This document shows, in pieces, positions 34,451 to 47,150 of a stretch of DNA of 64,000 bases. The notes below the pieces were generated by a model. The model saw only the letters and a program-made list of their open reading frames with translations, was not told the DNA's origin and did not search any database. The stretch's first letter is position 1; each line of letters opens with the position of its first letter. Location: positions 4,778,001 to 4,842,000 of the forward strand of contig JAUIMM010000135.1 in assembly GCA_031769625.1 (NCBI GenBank), given 5' to 3'. The DNA is from Taudactylus pleione (taxonomy: Eukaryota > Chordata > Amphibia > Anura > Myobatrachidae). The position numbers and the translations under genes were made by a program.

Positions 34451-37400
34451 ACCAAAAAAAAAAATTATTTTCTGTGTTTGTGAATTGTGTGCGCAGTAGC
34501 CGCACGTGCATCAACAAAGTAGTGCCAAGCGTGCGCCTGTGTCATAAGTAAAGGGCCGGCTGGCTTGACCGTTAAAGGGTGCTGTAACCCCCAAAGTACA
34601 CTCCAGTCCAAACCAAAAAAAAAATTATTTTCTGTGTTTGTGAATTGTGTGCGCAGTAGCCGCACGTGCATCAACAAAGAAGTGCCAAGCGTGCGCCTGT
34701 GTCATAAGTAATGGGCCGGCTGGCTTGACCGTTAAAGGGTGCTGTAATCCCCAAGTACACTCCTGTCCAAACCAAAAATAAAATTATTTTCTGTGTTTGT
34801 GAATTGTGTGTGCGCTGTAGCCGCACGTGCATCAACAAAGTAGTGCCAAGCGTGCGCCTGTGTCATAAGTAAAGGGCCGGCTGGCTTGACCGTTAAAGGG
34901 TGCTGTACCCCTAAAGTATACTCCAGTCCAAACCAAAAAAAAAATATTTTCTGTGTTTGTGAATTGTGTGTGCGCTGTAGCCGCACGTGCATCAACAAAG
35001 TAGTGTCAAGCGTGCGCCTGTGTCACAAGTAAAAGGCCGGCTGGCTTGACTGTTAAAGGGTGCTGTAACCCCCAAAGTACACTCCAGTCCAAACCAAAAA
35101 AATAATTATTTTCTGTGTTTGTGAATTGTGTGCGCTGTATCCGCACGTGCATCAACAAATTAGTGCAAAGCGTGCGCCTGTGTCATAAGTAAAGGGCCAG
35201 CAGGCTTGAACGTTAAAGGGTGCTGTAACCCCCAAAGTACACTCCAGTCCAAACCAAAAAAAAATATTATTTTCTGTGTTTGTGAATTGTGTGCGCAGTA
35301 GCCGCATGTGCATCAACAAAGTAGTGCCAAGCGTGCGCCTGTGTCATAAGTAAAGGGCCGGCTGGCTTGACCGTTAAAGGGTGCTGTAACCCCCAAAGTA
35401 CACTCCAGTCCAAACCAAAAAAACAATTATTTTCTGTGTTTGTGAATTGTGTGCGCAGTAGCCGCACGTGCATCAACAAAGGAGTGCCAAGCGTGCGCCT
35501 GTGTCATAAGTAAAGGGCCAGCTGGATTGACCGTTAAAGGGTGCTGTAACCCCCAAAGTATACTCCAGTCCAAACCAAAAAAAAAATATTTTCTGTGTTT
35601 GTGAATTGTGTGCGCAGTAGCCGCACGTGCATCAACAAAGTAGTGCCAAGCGTGCGCCTGTGTCACAAGTAAAGGGCCGGCTGGCTTGACTGTTAAAGGG
35701 TGCTGTAACCCCCAAAGTACACTCCAGTCCAAACCAAAAAAAAAATTATTTTCTGTGTTTGTGAATTGTGTGCGCAGTAGCCGCACGTGCATCAACAAAG
35801 TAGTGCCAAGCGTGCGCCTGTGTCATAAGTAAAGGGCCGGCTGGCTTGACCGTTAAAGGGTGCAGTAACCCCCAAAGTACACTCCAGTCCAAACCAAAAA
35901 AACAATTATTTTCTGTGTTTGTGAATTGTGTGCGCAGTAGCCGCACGTGCATCAACAAAGTAGTGCCAAGCGTGCGCCTGTGTCATAAGTAAAGGGCCAG
36001 CTGGATTGACTATTAAAGGGTGCTGTAACCCCCAAAGTACACTCCAGTCCAAACCGAAAAAAAAATTATTTTCTGTGTTTGTGAATTGTGTGCGCAGTAG
36101 CCGCACGTGCATCAACAAAGTAGTGCCAAGCGTGCGCCTGTGTCATAAGTAAAGGGCCGGCTGGCTTGATCATTAAAGGGTGCTGTAACCCCCAAAGTAC
36201 ACTCCAGTCCAAACCAAAAAAAAAAATATTTTCTGTGTTTGTAAATTGTGTGCGCAGTAGCCGCACGTGCATCAACAAAGTAGTGCCAAGCGTGCGCCTG
36301 TGTCATAAGTAAAGGGCCGGCTGGCTTGACCATTAAAGAGTGCTGTAACCCCCAAAGTATACTCCAGTCCAAACCAAAAAAAAAATTATTTTCTGTGTTT
36401 GTGAATTGTGTGCGCAGTAGCCGCACGTGCATCAACAAAGTAGTGCCAAGCGTGCGCCTGTGTCATAAGTAAAGGGTCAGATGGCTTGACCGTTAAAGGG
36501 TGCTGTAACCCCCAAAGTACACTCCAAACCAAAAAAATATATATTTTCTGTGTTTGTGAATTGTGTGCGCAGTAGCCGCACGTGCATCAACAAAGTAGTG
36601 CCAAGCGTGCGCCTGTGTCATAAGTAAAGGGCCGGCAGACTTGACCGTTAAAGGGTGCTGTAACCCCCAAAGTACACTCCAGTCCAAACCAAAAAAAATA
36701 TTATTTTCTGTGTTTGTGAATTGTGTGCGCAGTAGCCGCAAGTGCATCAACAAAGTAGTGCCAAGCGTGCGCCTGTGTCATAAGTAAAGAGCCAGCTGGC
36801 TTGACTGTTAAAGGGTGCTGTAACCCCCAAAGTACACTCCAGTCCAAACCAAAAAAAAAATTATTTTCTGTGTTTGTGAATTGTGTGCACAGTAGCCGCA
36901 AGTGCATCAACAAAGTAGTGCCAAGCGTGCGCCTGTGTCATAAGTAAAGGGCCAGCTGGCTTGACCGTTAAAGGGTGCTGTAACCCCCAAAGTACACTCC
37001 AGTCCAAACCAAAAAAAAAATTATTTTCTGTGTTTGTGAATTGTGTGCGCAGTAGCCGCACGTGCATCAACAAAGTAGTGCCAAGCGTGCGCCTGTGTCA
37101 TAAGTAAAGGGCCGGCTGGATTGACCGTTAAAGGGTGCTGTAACCCCCAAAGTACACTCCAGTCCAAACCAAAAAAAATAATTATTTTCTGTGTTTGTGA
37201 ATTGTGTGCGCAGTAGCCGCACGTGCATCAACAAAGTAGTGCCAAGCGTGCGCCTGTGTCATAAGTAAAGGGCTGGCTGGCTTGACCGTTAAAGGGTGCT
37301 GTAACCCCCAAAGTACACTCCAGTCCAAACCAAAAAAAAAAATAATTTTCTGTGTTTGTGAGATGTGTGCGCAGTAGCCGCACGTGCATCAACAAAGAAG

Positions 37401-39239
37401 TGCCAAGCGTGCGCCTGTGTCACAAGTAAAGGGCCGGCTGGCTTGACCGTTAAAGGGTGCTGTAACCCCCAAAGTACACTCCAGTCCAAACCAAAAAAAA
37501 AATTATTTTCTGTGTTTGTGAATTGTGTGTGCAGTAGCCGCAGGTGCATCAACAAATTAGTGCCAAGCGTGCGCCTGTGTCATAAGTAAAGGGTCAGCTG
37601 GCTTGACCATTAAAGGGTGCTGTAACCCCCAAAGTACACTCCAAACCAAAAAAATATATATTTTCTATGTTTATGAATTGTGTGCGCAGTAGCCGCACGT
37701 GCATCAACAAAGTAGTGCCAAGCGTGCGCCTGTGTCATAAGTAATGGGCCAGCTGGCTTGACCATTAAAGGGTGCTGTAACCCCCAAAGTACACTCCAGT
37801 CCAAACCGAAAAAAAAATTATTTTCTGTGTTTGTGAATTGTGTGCGCAGTAGCCGCACGTGCATCAACAAAGTAGTGCCAAGCGTGCGCCTGTGTCATAA
37901 GTAAAGGGCCGGCTGGCTTGACCGTTAAAGGGTGCTGTAACCCCCAAAGTACACTCCAGTCCAAACCAAAAAAAATAATTATTTTCTGTGTTTGTGAATT
38001 GTGTGCGCAGTAGCCGCACGTGCATCAACAAATTAGTGCCAAGCGTGCGCCTGTGTCATAAGTAAAGGGTCAGATGGCTTGACCGTTAAAGGGTGCTGTA
38101 ACCCCCAAAGTACACTCCAAACCAAAAAAATATATATTTTCTATGTTTATGAATTGTGTGCGCAGTAGCCGCACGTGCATCAACAAAGTAGTGCCAAGCG
38201 TGCGCCTGTGTCATAAGTAATGGGCCGGCTGGCTTGACCGTTAAAGGGTGCTGTAACCCCCAAAGTACACTCCAGTCCAAACCAAAAAAAAAAATATTTT
38301 CTGTGTTTGTGAATTGTGTGCGCAGTAGCCGCACGTGCATCAACAAATTAGTGCCAAGCGTGCGCCTGTGTCATAAGTAAAGGGCCGGCAGGCTTGAACG
38401 TTAAAGGGTGCTGTAACCCCCAAAGTACACTCCAGTCCAAACCAAAAAAAAAATTATTTTCTGTGTTTGTGAATTGTGTGCGCAGTAGCCGCACGTGCAT
38501 CAACAAAGTAGTGCCAAGCGTGCGCCTGTGTCATAAGTAAAGGGCCGGCTGGCTTGACCGTTAAAGGGTGCTGTAACCTCCAAAGTACACTCCAGTCCAA
38601 AACAAAAAAAATATTATTTTCTGTGTTTGTGAATTGTGTGCGCAGTAGCCGCACGTGCATCAACAAAGTAGTGCCAAGCGTGCGCCTGTGTCATAAGTAA
38701 AGGGCTGGCTGGCTTGACCGTTAAAGGGTGCTGTAACCCCAAAGTACACTCCAGTCCAAACCGAAAAAAAATTAATTTTCTGTGTTTGTGAATTGTGTGC
38801 GCAGTAGCCGCACGTGCATCAACAAAGTAGTGCCAAGCGTGCGCCTGTGTCATAAGTAAAGGGCCGGCTGGCTTGACCGTTAAAGGGTGCTGTAACCCCC
38901 AAAGTACACTCCAGTCCAAACCAAAAAAAAAATTATTTTCTGTGTTTGTGAATTGTGTGCGCAGTAGCCGCACGTGCATCAACAAAGTAGTGCCAAGCGT
39001 GCGCCTGTGTCATAAGTAAAGGGCCGGCTGGCTTAACCGTTAAAGGGTGCTGTAACCCCGAAAGTACACTCCTGTCCAAACCAAAAAAAAAATAATTTTC
39101 TGTGTTTGTGAATTGTGTGCGCAGTAGCCGCACGTGCATCAACAAAGAAGTGCCAAGCGTGCGCCTGTGTCATAAGTAAAGGGCCGGCTGGCTTGACCGT
39201 TAAAGGGTGCTGTAACCCCCAAAGTACACTCCAGTCCAA

Positions 39240-39367
39240 ACCAAAAATAAAATTATTTTCTGTGTTTGTGAATTGTGTGTGCGCTGTAGCCGCACGTGCA
39301 TCAACAAAGGGCCGGCTGGCTTGACCGTTAAAGGGTGCTGTAACCCCAAAAGTATACTCCAGTCCAA
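39240..39367 (+). repeat. Truncated 128-bp monomer with 34-bp internal deletion (1 of 4)
   Basis: An L-class monomer in which AACAAAG joins directly to GGCCGGCTGG. The missing 34 bp run from TAGTGCC to GTAAAG and are bounded by AAAG in the intact monomer, so the deletion lies between 4-bp direct repeats (retained copy at 39306-39309). It removes the CpGs of AGCG and TGCG and the downstream hairpin arm. Identical breakpoints occur in the other three copies. Confidence 0.93.
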
Positions 39368-40007
39368 ACCAAAAAAAAAATATTTTCTGTGTTTGCGAAT
39401 TGTGTGTGCGCTGTAGCCGCACGTGCATCAACAAAGTAGTGCCAAGCGTGCGCCTGTGTCATAAGTAAAGGGCCGGCTGGCTTGACCGTTAAAGGGTGCT
39501 GTAACCCCCAAAGTATACTCCAGTCCAAACCAAAAAAATATATATTTTCTGTGTTTGTGAATTGTGTGCGCAGTAGCCGCACGTGCATCAACAAAGTAGT
39601 GCCAAGCGTGCGCCTGTGTCATAAGTAAAGGGCCGGCTGGCTTGACCGTTAAAGGGTGCTGTAACCCCAAAGTACACTCCAGTCCAAACCGAAAAAAAAT
39701 TAATTTTCTGTGTTTGTGAATTGTGTGCGCAGTAGCCGCACGTGCATCAACAAAGTAGTGCCAAGCGTGCGCCTGTGTCATAAGTAAAGGGCCGGCTGGC
39801 TTAACCGTTAAAGGGTGCTGTAACCCCGAAAGTACACTCCAGTCCAAACCAAAAAAAAAATAATTTTCTGTGTTTGTGAATTGTGTGCGCAGTAGCCGCA
39901 CGTGCATCAACAAAGAAGTGCCAAGCGTGCGCCTGTGTCATAAGTAAAGGGCCGGCTGGCTTGACCATTAAAGGGTGCTGTAACCCCCAAAGTACACTCC
40001 AGTCCAA

Positions 40008-40135
40008 ACCAAAAATAAAATTATTTTCTGTGTTTGTGAATTGTGTGTGCGCTGTAGCCGCACGTGCATCAACAAAGGGCCGGCTGGCTTGACCGTTAAA
40101 GGGTGCTGTAACCCCAAAAGTATACTCCAGTCCAA
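40008..40135 (+). repeat. Truncated 128-bp monomer (2 of 4)
   Basis: Same 34-bp deletion, retained AAAG at 40074-40077, exactly 768 bp after the first. The preceding monomer has TTGACCATT where copy 1 has TTGACCGTT. Confidence 0.93.
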
Positions 40136-43100
40136 ACCAAAAAAAAAAAATTTTCTGTGTTTGTGAATTGTGTGTGCGCTGTAGCCGCACGTGCATCAAC
40201 AAAGTAGTGCCAAGCGTGCGCCTGTGTCATAAGTAAAGGGCCGGCTGGCTTGACCGTTAAAGGGTGCTGTAACCCCCAAAGTATACTCCAGTCCAAACCA
40301 AAAAAAAAATATTTTCTGTGTTTGTGAATTGTGTGCGCAGTAGCTGCACGTGCATCAACAAAGTAGTGCCAAGCGTGCGCCTCTGTCACAAATGGCCGGC
40401 TGGCTTGACCATTAAAGGGTGCTGTAACCCCCAAAGTACACTCCAGTCCAAACCCAAAAAAAAATTATTTTCTGTGTTTGTGAATTGTGTGCGCAGTAGC
40501 CGCACGTGCATCAACAAATTAGTGCCAAGCGTGCGCCTGTGTCATAAGTAAAGGGCCGGCAGGCTTGAACGTTAAAGGGTGCTGTAACCCCCAAAGTACA
40601 CTCCAGTCCAAACCAAAAAAAAATATTATTTTCTGTGTTTGTGAATTGTGTGCGCAGTAGCCGCACGTGCATCAACAAAGTAGTGCCAAGCGTGCGCCTG
40701 TGTCATAAGTAAAGGGCCGGCTGGCTTGACCGTTAAAGGGTGCTGTAACCCCCAAAGTACACTCCAGTCCAAACCAAAAAAACAATTATTTTCTGTTTGT
40801 GAATTGTGTGCGCAGTAGCCGCATGTGCATCAACAAAGAAGTGCCAAGCGTGCGCCTGTGTCATAAGTAATGGGCCGGCTGGCTTGACCGTTAAAGGGTG
40901 CTGTAATCCCCAAAGTACACTCCTGTCCAAACCAAAAATAAAATTATTTTCTGTGTTTGTGAATTGTGTGTGCGCTGTAGCCGCACGTGCATCAACAAAG
41001 TAGTGCCAAGCGTGCGCCTGTGTCATAAGTAAAGGGCCGGCTGGCTTGACCGTTAAAGGGTGCTGTACCCCTAAAGTATACTCCAGTCCAAACCAAAAAA
41101 AAAATATTTTCTGTGTTTGTGAATTGTGTGTGCGCTGTAGCCGCACGTGCATCAACAAAGTAGTGTCAAGCGTGCGCCTGTGTCACAAGTAAAAGGCCGG
41201 CTGGCTTGACTGTTAAAGGGTGCTGTAACCCCCAAAGTACACTCCAGTCCAAACCAAAAAAATAATTATTTTCTGTGTTTGTGAATTGTGTGCGCTGTAT
41301 CCGCACGTGCATCAACAAATTAGTGCAAAGCGTGCGCCTGTGTCATAAGTAAAGGGCCAGCAGGCTTGAACGTTAAAGGGTGCTGTAACCCCCAAAGTAC
41401 ACTCCAGTCCAAACCAAAAAAAAATATTATTTTCTGTGTTTGTGAATTGTGTGCGCAGTAGCCGCATGTGCATCAACAAAGTAGTGCCAAGCGTGCGCCT
41501 GTGTCATAAGTAAAGGGCCGGCTGGCTTGACCGTTAAAGGGTGCTGTAACCCCCAAAGTACACTCCAGTCCAAACCAAAAAAACAATTATTTTCTGTGTT
41601 TGTGAATTGTGTGCGCAGTAGCCGCACGTGCATCAACAAAGTAGTGCCAAGCGTGCGCCTGTGTCATAAGTAAAGGGCCAGCTGGATTGACCGTTAAAGG
41701 GTGCTGTAACCCCCAAAGTATACTCCAGTCCAAACCAAAAAAAAAATATTTTCTGTGTTTGTGAATTGTGTGCGCAGTAGCCGCACGTGCATCAACAAAG
41801 TAGTGCCAAGCGTGCGCCTGTGTCACAAGTAAAGGGCCGGCTGGCTTGACTGTTAAAGGGTGCTGTAACCCCCAAAGTACACTCCAGTCCAAACCAAAAA
41901 AAAAATTATTTTCTGTGTTTGTGAATTGTGTGCGCTGTATCCGCACGTGCATCAACAAATTAGTGCAAAGCGTGCGCCTGTGTCATAAGTAAAGGGCCAG
42001 CAGGCTTGAACGTTAAAGGGTGCTGTAACCCCCAAAGTACACTCCAGTCCAAACCAAAAAAAAATATTATTTTCTGTGTTTGTGAATTGTGTGCGCAGTA
42101 GCCGCACGTGCATCAACAAAGAAGTGCCAAGCGTGCGCCTGTGTCATAAGTAAAGGGCCGGCTGGCTTGACCGTTAAAGGGTGCAGTAACCCCCAAAGTA
42201 CACTCCAGTCCAAACCAAAAAAACAATTATTTTCTGTGTTTGTGAATTGTGTGCGCAGTAGCCGCACGTGCATCAACAAAGTAGTGCCAAGCGTGCGCCT
42301 GTGTCATAAGTAAAGGGCCAGCTGGATTGACCATTAAAGGGTGCTGTAACCCCCAAAGTACACTCCAGTCCAAACCGAAAAAAAAATTATTTTCTGTGTT
42401 TGTGAATTGTGTGCGCAGTAGCCGCACGTGCATCAACAAAGTAGTGCCAAGCGTGCGCCTGTGTCATAAGTAAAGGGCCGGCTGGCTTGATCATTAAAGG
42501 GTGCTGTAACCCCCAAAGTACACTCCAGTCCAAACCAAAAAAAAATATATTTTCTGTGTTTGTAAATTGTGTGCGCAGTAGCCGCACGTGCATCAACAAA
42601 GTAGTGCCAAGCGTGCGCCTGTGTCATAAGTAAAGGGCCGGCTGGCTTGACCATTAAAGAGTGCTGTAACCCCCAAAGTATACTCCAGTCCAAACCAAAA
42701 AAAAAATTATTTTCTGTGTTTGTGAATTGTGTGCGCAGTAGCCGCACGTGCATCAACAAAGTAGTGCCAAGCGTGCGCCTGTGTCATAAGTAAAGGGTCG
42801 GATGGCTTGACCGTTAAAGGGTGCTGTAACCCCCAAAGTACACTCCAAACCAAAAAAATATATATTTTCTGTGTTTGTGAATTGTGTGCGCAGTAGCCGC
42901 ACGTGCATCAACAAAGTAGTGCCAAGCGTGCGCCTGTGTCATAAGTAAAGGGCCGGCAGACTTGACCGTTAAAGGGTGCTGTAACCCCCAAAGTACACTC
43001 CAGTCCAAACCAAAAAAAATATTATTTTCTGTGTTTGTGAATTGTGTGCGCAGTAGCCGCAAGTGCATCAACAAAGTAGTGCCAAGCGTGCGCCTGTGTC

Positions 43101-45561
43101 ATAAGTAAAGAGCCAGCTGGCTTGACTGTTAAAGGGTGCTGTAACCCCCAAAGTACACTCCAGTCCAAACCAAAAAAAAAATTATTTTCTGTGTTTGTGA
43201 ATTGTGTGCACAGTAGCCGCAAGTGCATCAACAAAGTAGTGCCAAGCGTGCGCCTGTGTCATAAGTAAAGGGCCAGCTGGCTTGACCGTTAAAGGGTGCT
43301 GTAACCCCCAAAGTACACTCCAGTCCAAACCAAAAAAAAAATTATTTTCTGTGTTTGTGAATTGTGTGCGCAGTAGCCGCACGTGCATCAACAAAGTAGT
43401 GCCAAGCGTGCGCCTGTGTCATAAGTAAAGGGCCGGCTGGATTGACCGTTAAAGGGTGCTGTAACCCCCAAAGTACACTCCAGTCCAAACCAAAAAAAAT
43501 AATTATTTTCTGTGTTTGTGAATTGTGTGCGCAGTAGCCGCACGTGCATCAACAAAGTAGTGGCAAGCGTGCGCCTGTGTCATAAGTAAAGGGCTGGCTG
43601 GCTTGACCGTTAAAGGGTGCTGTAACCCCCAAAGTACACTCCAGTCCAAACCAAAAAAAAAAATAATTTTCTGTGTTTGTGAGATGTGTGCGCAGTAGCC
43701 GCACGTGCATCAACAAAGAAGTGCCAAGCGTGCGCCTGTGTCACAAGTAAAGGGCCGGCTGGCTTGACCGTTAAAGGGTGCTGTAACCCCCAAAGTACAC
43801 TCCAGTCCAAACCAAAAAAAAAATTATTTTCTGTGTTTGTGAATTGTGTGTGCAGTAGCCGCAGGTGCATCAACAAATTAGTGCCAAGCGTGCGCCTGTG
43901 TCATAAGTAAAGGGTCAGCTGGCTTGACCATTAAAGGGTGCTGTAACCCCCAAAGTACACTCCAAACCAAAAAAATATATATTTTCTATGTTTATGAATT
44001 GTGTGCGCAGTAGCCGCACGTGCATCAACAAAGTAGTGCCAAGCGTGCGCCTGTGTCATAAGTAATGGGCCAGCTGGCTTGACCATTAAAGGGTGCTGTA
44101 ACCCCCAAAGTACACTCCAGTCCAAACCGAAAAAAAAATTATTTTCTGTGTTTGTGAATTGTGTGCGCATTAGCCGCACGTGCATCAACAAAGTAGTGCC
44201 AAGCGTGCGCCTGTGTCATAAGTAAAGGGCCAGCTGGCTTGACCGTTAAAGGGTGCTGTAACCCCCAAAGTACACTCCAGTCCAAACCAAAAAAAATAAT
44301 TATTTTCTGTGTTTGTGAATTGTGTGCGCAGTAGCCGCACGTGCATCAACAAATTAGTGCCAAGCGTGCGCCTGTGTCATAAGTAAAGGGTCAGATGGCT
44401 TGACCGTTAAAGGGTGCTGTAACCCCCAAAGTACACTCCAAACCAAAAAAATATATATTTTCTATGTTTATGAATTGTGTGCGCAGTAGCCGCACGTGCA
44501 TCAACAAAGTAGTGCCAAGCGTGCGCCTGTGTCATAAGTAATGGGCCGGCTGGCTTGACCGTTAAAGGGTGCTGTAACCCCCAAAGTACACTCCAGTCCA
44601 AACCAAAAAAAAAAATATTTTCTGTGTTTGTGAATTGTGTGCGCAGTAGCCGCACGTGCATCAACAAATTAGTGCCAAGCGTGCGCCTGTGTCATAAGTA
44701 AAGGGCCGGCAGGCTTGAACGTTAAAGGGTGCTGTAACCCCCAAAGTACACTCCAGTCCAAACCAAAAAAAAAATTATTTTCTGTGTTTGTGAATTGTGT
44801 GCGCAGTAGCCGCACGTGCATCAACAAAGTAGTGCCAAGCGTGCGCCTGTGTCATAAGTAAAGGGCCGGCTGGCTTGACCGTTAAAGGGTGCTGTAACCT
44901 TCAAAGTACACTCCAGTCCAAAACAAAAAAAATATTATTTTCTGTGTTTGTGAATTGTGTGCGCAGTAGCCGCACGTGCATCAACAAAGTAGTGCCAAGC
45001 GTGCGCCTGTGTCATAAGTAAAGGGCTGGCTGGCTTGACCGTTAAAGGGTGCTGTAACCCCAAAGTACACTCCAGTCCAAACCGAAAAAAAATTAATTTT
45101 CTGTGTTTGTGAATTGTGTGCGCAGTAGCCGCACGTGCATCAACAAAGTAGTGCCAAGCGTGCGCCTGTGTCATAAGTAAAGGGCCGGCTGGCTTGACCG
45201 TTAAAGGGTGCTGTAACCCCCAAAGTACACTCCAGTCCAAACCAAAAAAAAAAATTATTTTCTGTGTTTGTGAATTGTGTGCGCAGTAGCCGCACGTGCA
45301 TCAACAAAGTAGTGCCAAGCGTGCGCCTGTGTCATAAGTAAAGGGCCGGCTGGCTTAACCGTTAAAGGGTGCTGTAACCCCGAAAGTACACTCCAGTCCA
45401 AACCAAAAAAAAAATAATTTTCTGTGTTTGTGAATTGTGTGCGCAGTAGCCGCACGTGCATCAACAAAGAAGTGCCAAGCGTGCGCCTGTGTCATAAGTA
45501 AAGGGCCGGCTGGCTTGACCGTTAAAGGGTGCTGTAACCCCCAAAGTACACTCGAGTCCAA

Positions 45562-45689
45562 ACCAAAAATAAAATTATTTTCTGTGTTTGTGAATTGTGT
45601 GTGCGCTGTAGCCGCACGTGCATCAACAAAGGGCCGGCTGGCTTGACCGTTAAAGGGTGCTGTAACCCCAAAAGTATACTCCAGTCCAA
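45562..45689 (+). repeat. Truncated 128-bp monomer (3 of 4)
   Basis: Same 34-bp deletion, retained AAAG at 45628-45631, 6322 bp after the 39240 copy, as expected for the second copy of the large unit. The preceding monomer end reads CTCGAGTCC. Confidence 0.93.
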
Positions 45690-46329
45690 ACCAAAAAAAA
45701 AATATTTTCTGTGTTTGCGAATTGTGTGTGCGCTGTAGCCGCACGTGCATCAACAAAGTAGTGCCAAGCGTGCGCCTGTGTCATAAGTAAAGGGCCGGCT
45801 GGCTTGACCGTTAAAGGGTGCTGTAACCCCCAAAGTATACTCCAGTCCAAACCAAAAAAAGATATATTTTCTGTGTTTGTGAATTGTGTGCGCAGTAGCC
45901 GCACGTGCATCAACAATGTAGTGCCAAGCGTGCGCCTGTGTCATAAGTAAAGGGCCAGCTGGCTTGACCGTTAAAGGGTGCTGTAACCCCAAAGTACACT
46001 CCAGTCCAAACCGAAAAAAAATTTATTTTCTGTGTTTGTGAATTGTGTGCGCAGTAGCCGCACGTGCATCAACAAAGTAGTGCCAAGCGTGCGCCTGTGT
46101 CATAAGTAAAGGGCCGGCTGGCTTAACCGTTAAAGGGTGCTGTAACCCCGAAAGTACACTCCAGTCCAAACCAAAAAAAAAATAATTTTCTGTGTTTGTG
46201 AATTGTGTGCGCAGTAGCCGCACGTGCATCAACAAAGAAGTGCCAAGCGTGCGCCTGTGTCATAAGTAAAGGGCCGGCTGGCTTGACCATTAAAGGGTGC
46301 TGTAACCCCCAAAGTACACTCCAGTCCAA

Positions 46330-46457
46330 ACCAAAAATAAAATTATTTTCTGTGTTTGTGAATTGTGTGTGCGCTGTAGCCGCACGTGCATCAACAAAGG
46401 GCCGGCTGGCTTGACCGTTAAAGGGTGCTGTAACCCCAAAAGTATACTCCAGTCCAA
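46330..46457 (+). repeat. Truncated 128-bp monomer (4 of 4)
   Basis: Same 34-bp deletion, retained AAAG at 46396-46399, 768 bp after the third copy and 6322 bp after the second. Confidence 0.93.
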
Positions 46458-47150
46458 ACCAAAAAAAAAATATTTTCTGTGTTTGTGAATTGTGTGTGCG
46501 CTGTAGCCGCACGTGCATCAACAAAGTAGTGCCAAGCGTGCGCCTGTGTCATAAGTAAAGGGCCGGCTGGCTTGACCGTTAAAGGGTGCTGTAACCCCCA
46601 AAGTATACTCCAGTCCAAACCAAAAAAAAAATATTTTCTGTGTTTGTGAATTGTGTGCGCAGTAGCTGCACGTGCATCAACAAAGTAGTGCCAAGCGTGC
46701 GCCTCTGTCACAAATGGCCAGCTGGCTTGACCATTAAAGGGTGCTGTAACCCCCAAAGTACACTCCAGTCCAAACCCAAAAAAAAATTATTTTCTGTGTT
46801 TGTGAATTGTGTGCGCAGTAGCCGCACGTGCATCAACAAATTAGTGCCAAGCGTGCGCCTGTGTCATAAGTAAAGGGCCGGCAGGCTTGAACGTTAAAGG
46901 GTGCTGTAACCCCCAAAGTACACTCCAGTCCAAACCAAAAAAAAATATTATTTTCTGTGTTTGTGAATTGTGTGCGCAGTAGCCGCACGTGCATCAACAA
47001 AGTAGTGCCAAGCGTGCGCCTGTGTCATAAGTAAAGGGCCGGCTGGCTTGACCGTTAAAGGGTGCTGTAACCCCCAAAGTACACTCCAGTCCAAACCAAA
47101 AAAACAATTATTTTCTGTTTGTGAATTGTGTGCGCAGTAGCCGCACGTGC

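Larger units (their letters stand above)
39038..40370 (+). repeat. Nested 768-bp repeat (five monomers, one of them 128 bp), about 1.7 copies
   Basis: 39038-39805 and 39806-40370 repeat the same order at an offset of 768 bp, equal to four standard-size monomers plus one of 128 bp. Shared tags are GGCTTAACCGTT, AACCCCGAAAG, AACAAAGAAGTG, AAAAATAAAATT and the 34-bp deletion. The whole arrangement is duplicated again at about 45.36-46.69 kb as part of the larger 6.3-kb unit, so the local repeat is older than the large duplication. Confidence 0.87.
34676..40835 (+). repeat. 6.16-kb tandem unit, copy 1 (about 39 monomers)
   Basis: The order is repeated from 40836. Landmarks 35267/41427 and 35427/41587 have offset 6160; 35906/42227, 36493/42814, 37365/43686 and 38086/44407 have 6321; 39033/45355 and 40096/46418 have 6322. 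Rare shared tags: CTGTACCCCTAAAG (34903 and 41063), TAGTGTCAAGCG (35001 and 41161), GTATCCGCACG (35137 and 41297), GTGCAGTAACCCC (35861 and 42182), GTGAGATGTGTG (37358 and 43679) and GCCGCAGGTGC (37538 and 43859). The unit contains two 128-bp monomers and two S-class junctions. Confidence 0.9.
40836..47150 (+). repeat. 6.16-kb tandem unit, copy 2 (6.32 kb, one extra monomer)
   Basis: Direct repeat of 34676-40835 with about one monomer more. The extra length arises near 41.93-42.08 kb. There the monomer marked GTATCCGCACG, AAATTAGTGCAAAGCG and CCAGCAGG (first present near 41.29 kb) reappears, and the following monomer is a hybrid. A few single-base differences separate the copies, for example CTTCAAAG for CTCCAAAG at 44899/38578, GCGCATTAGCC at 44166 and CACTCGAGTCC at 45549. 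Homology ends near 47.15 kb, just after the shared TTTTCTGTTTGTG deletion (40791 and 47112). Confidence 0.9.

Noticed and set aside
40376..40400. Possible foreign insertion at CTCTGTCACAAATGGCC
   Set aside because: It is a monomer with a few bases lost around the TCATAAGTAAAG segment, and it recurs at 46702 in the second copy of the 6.3-kb unit.
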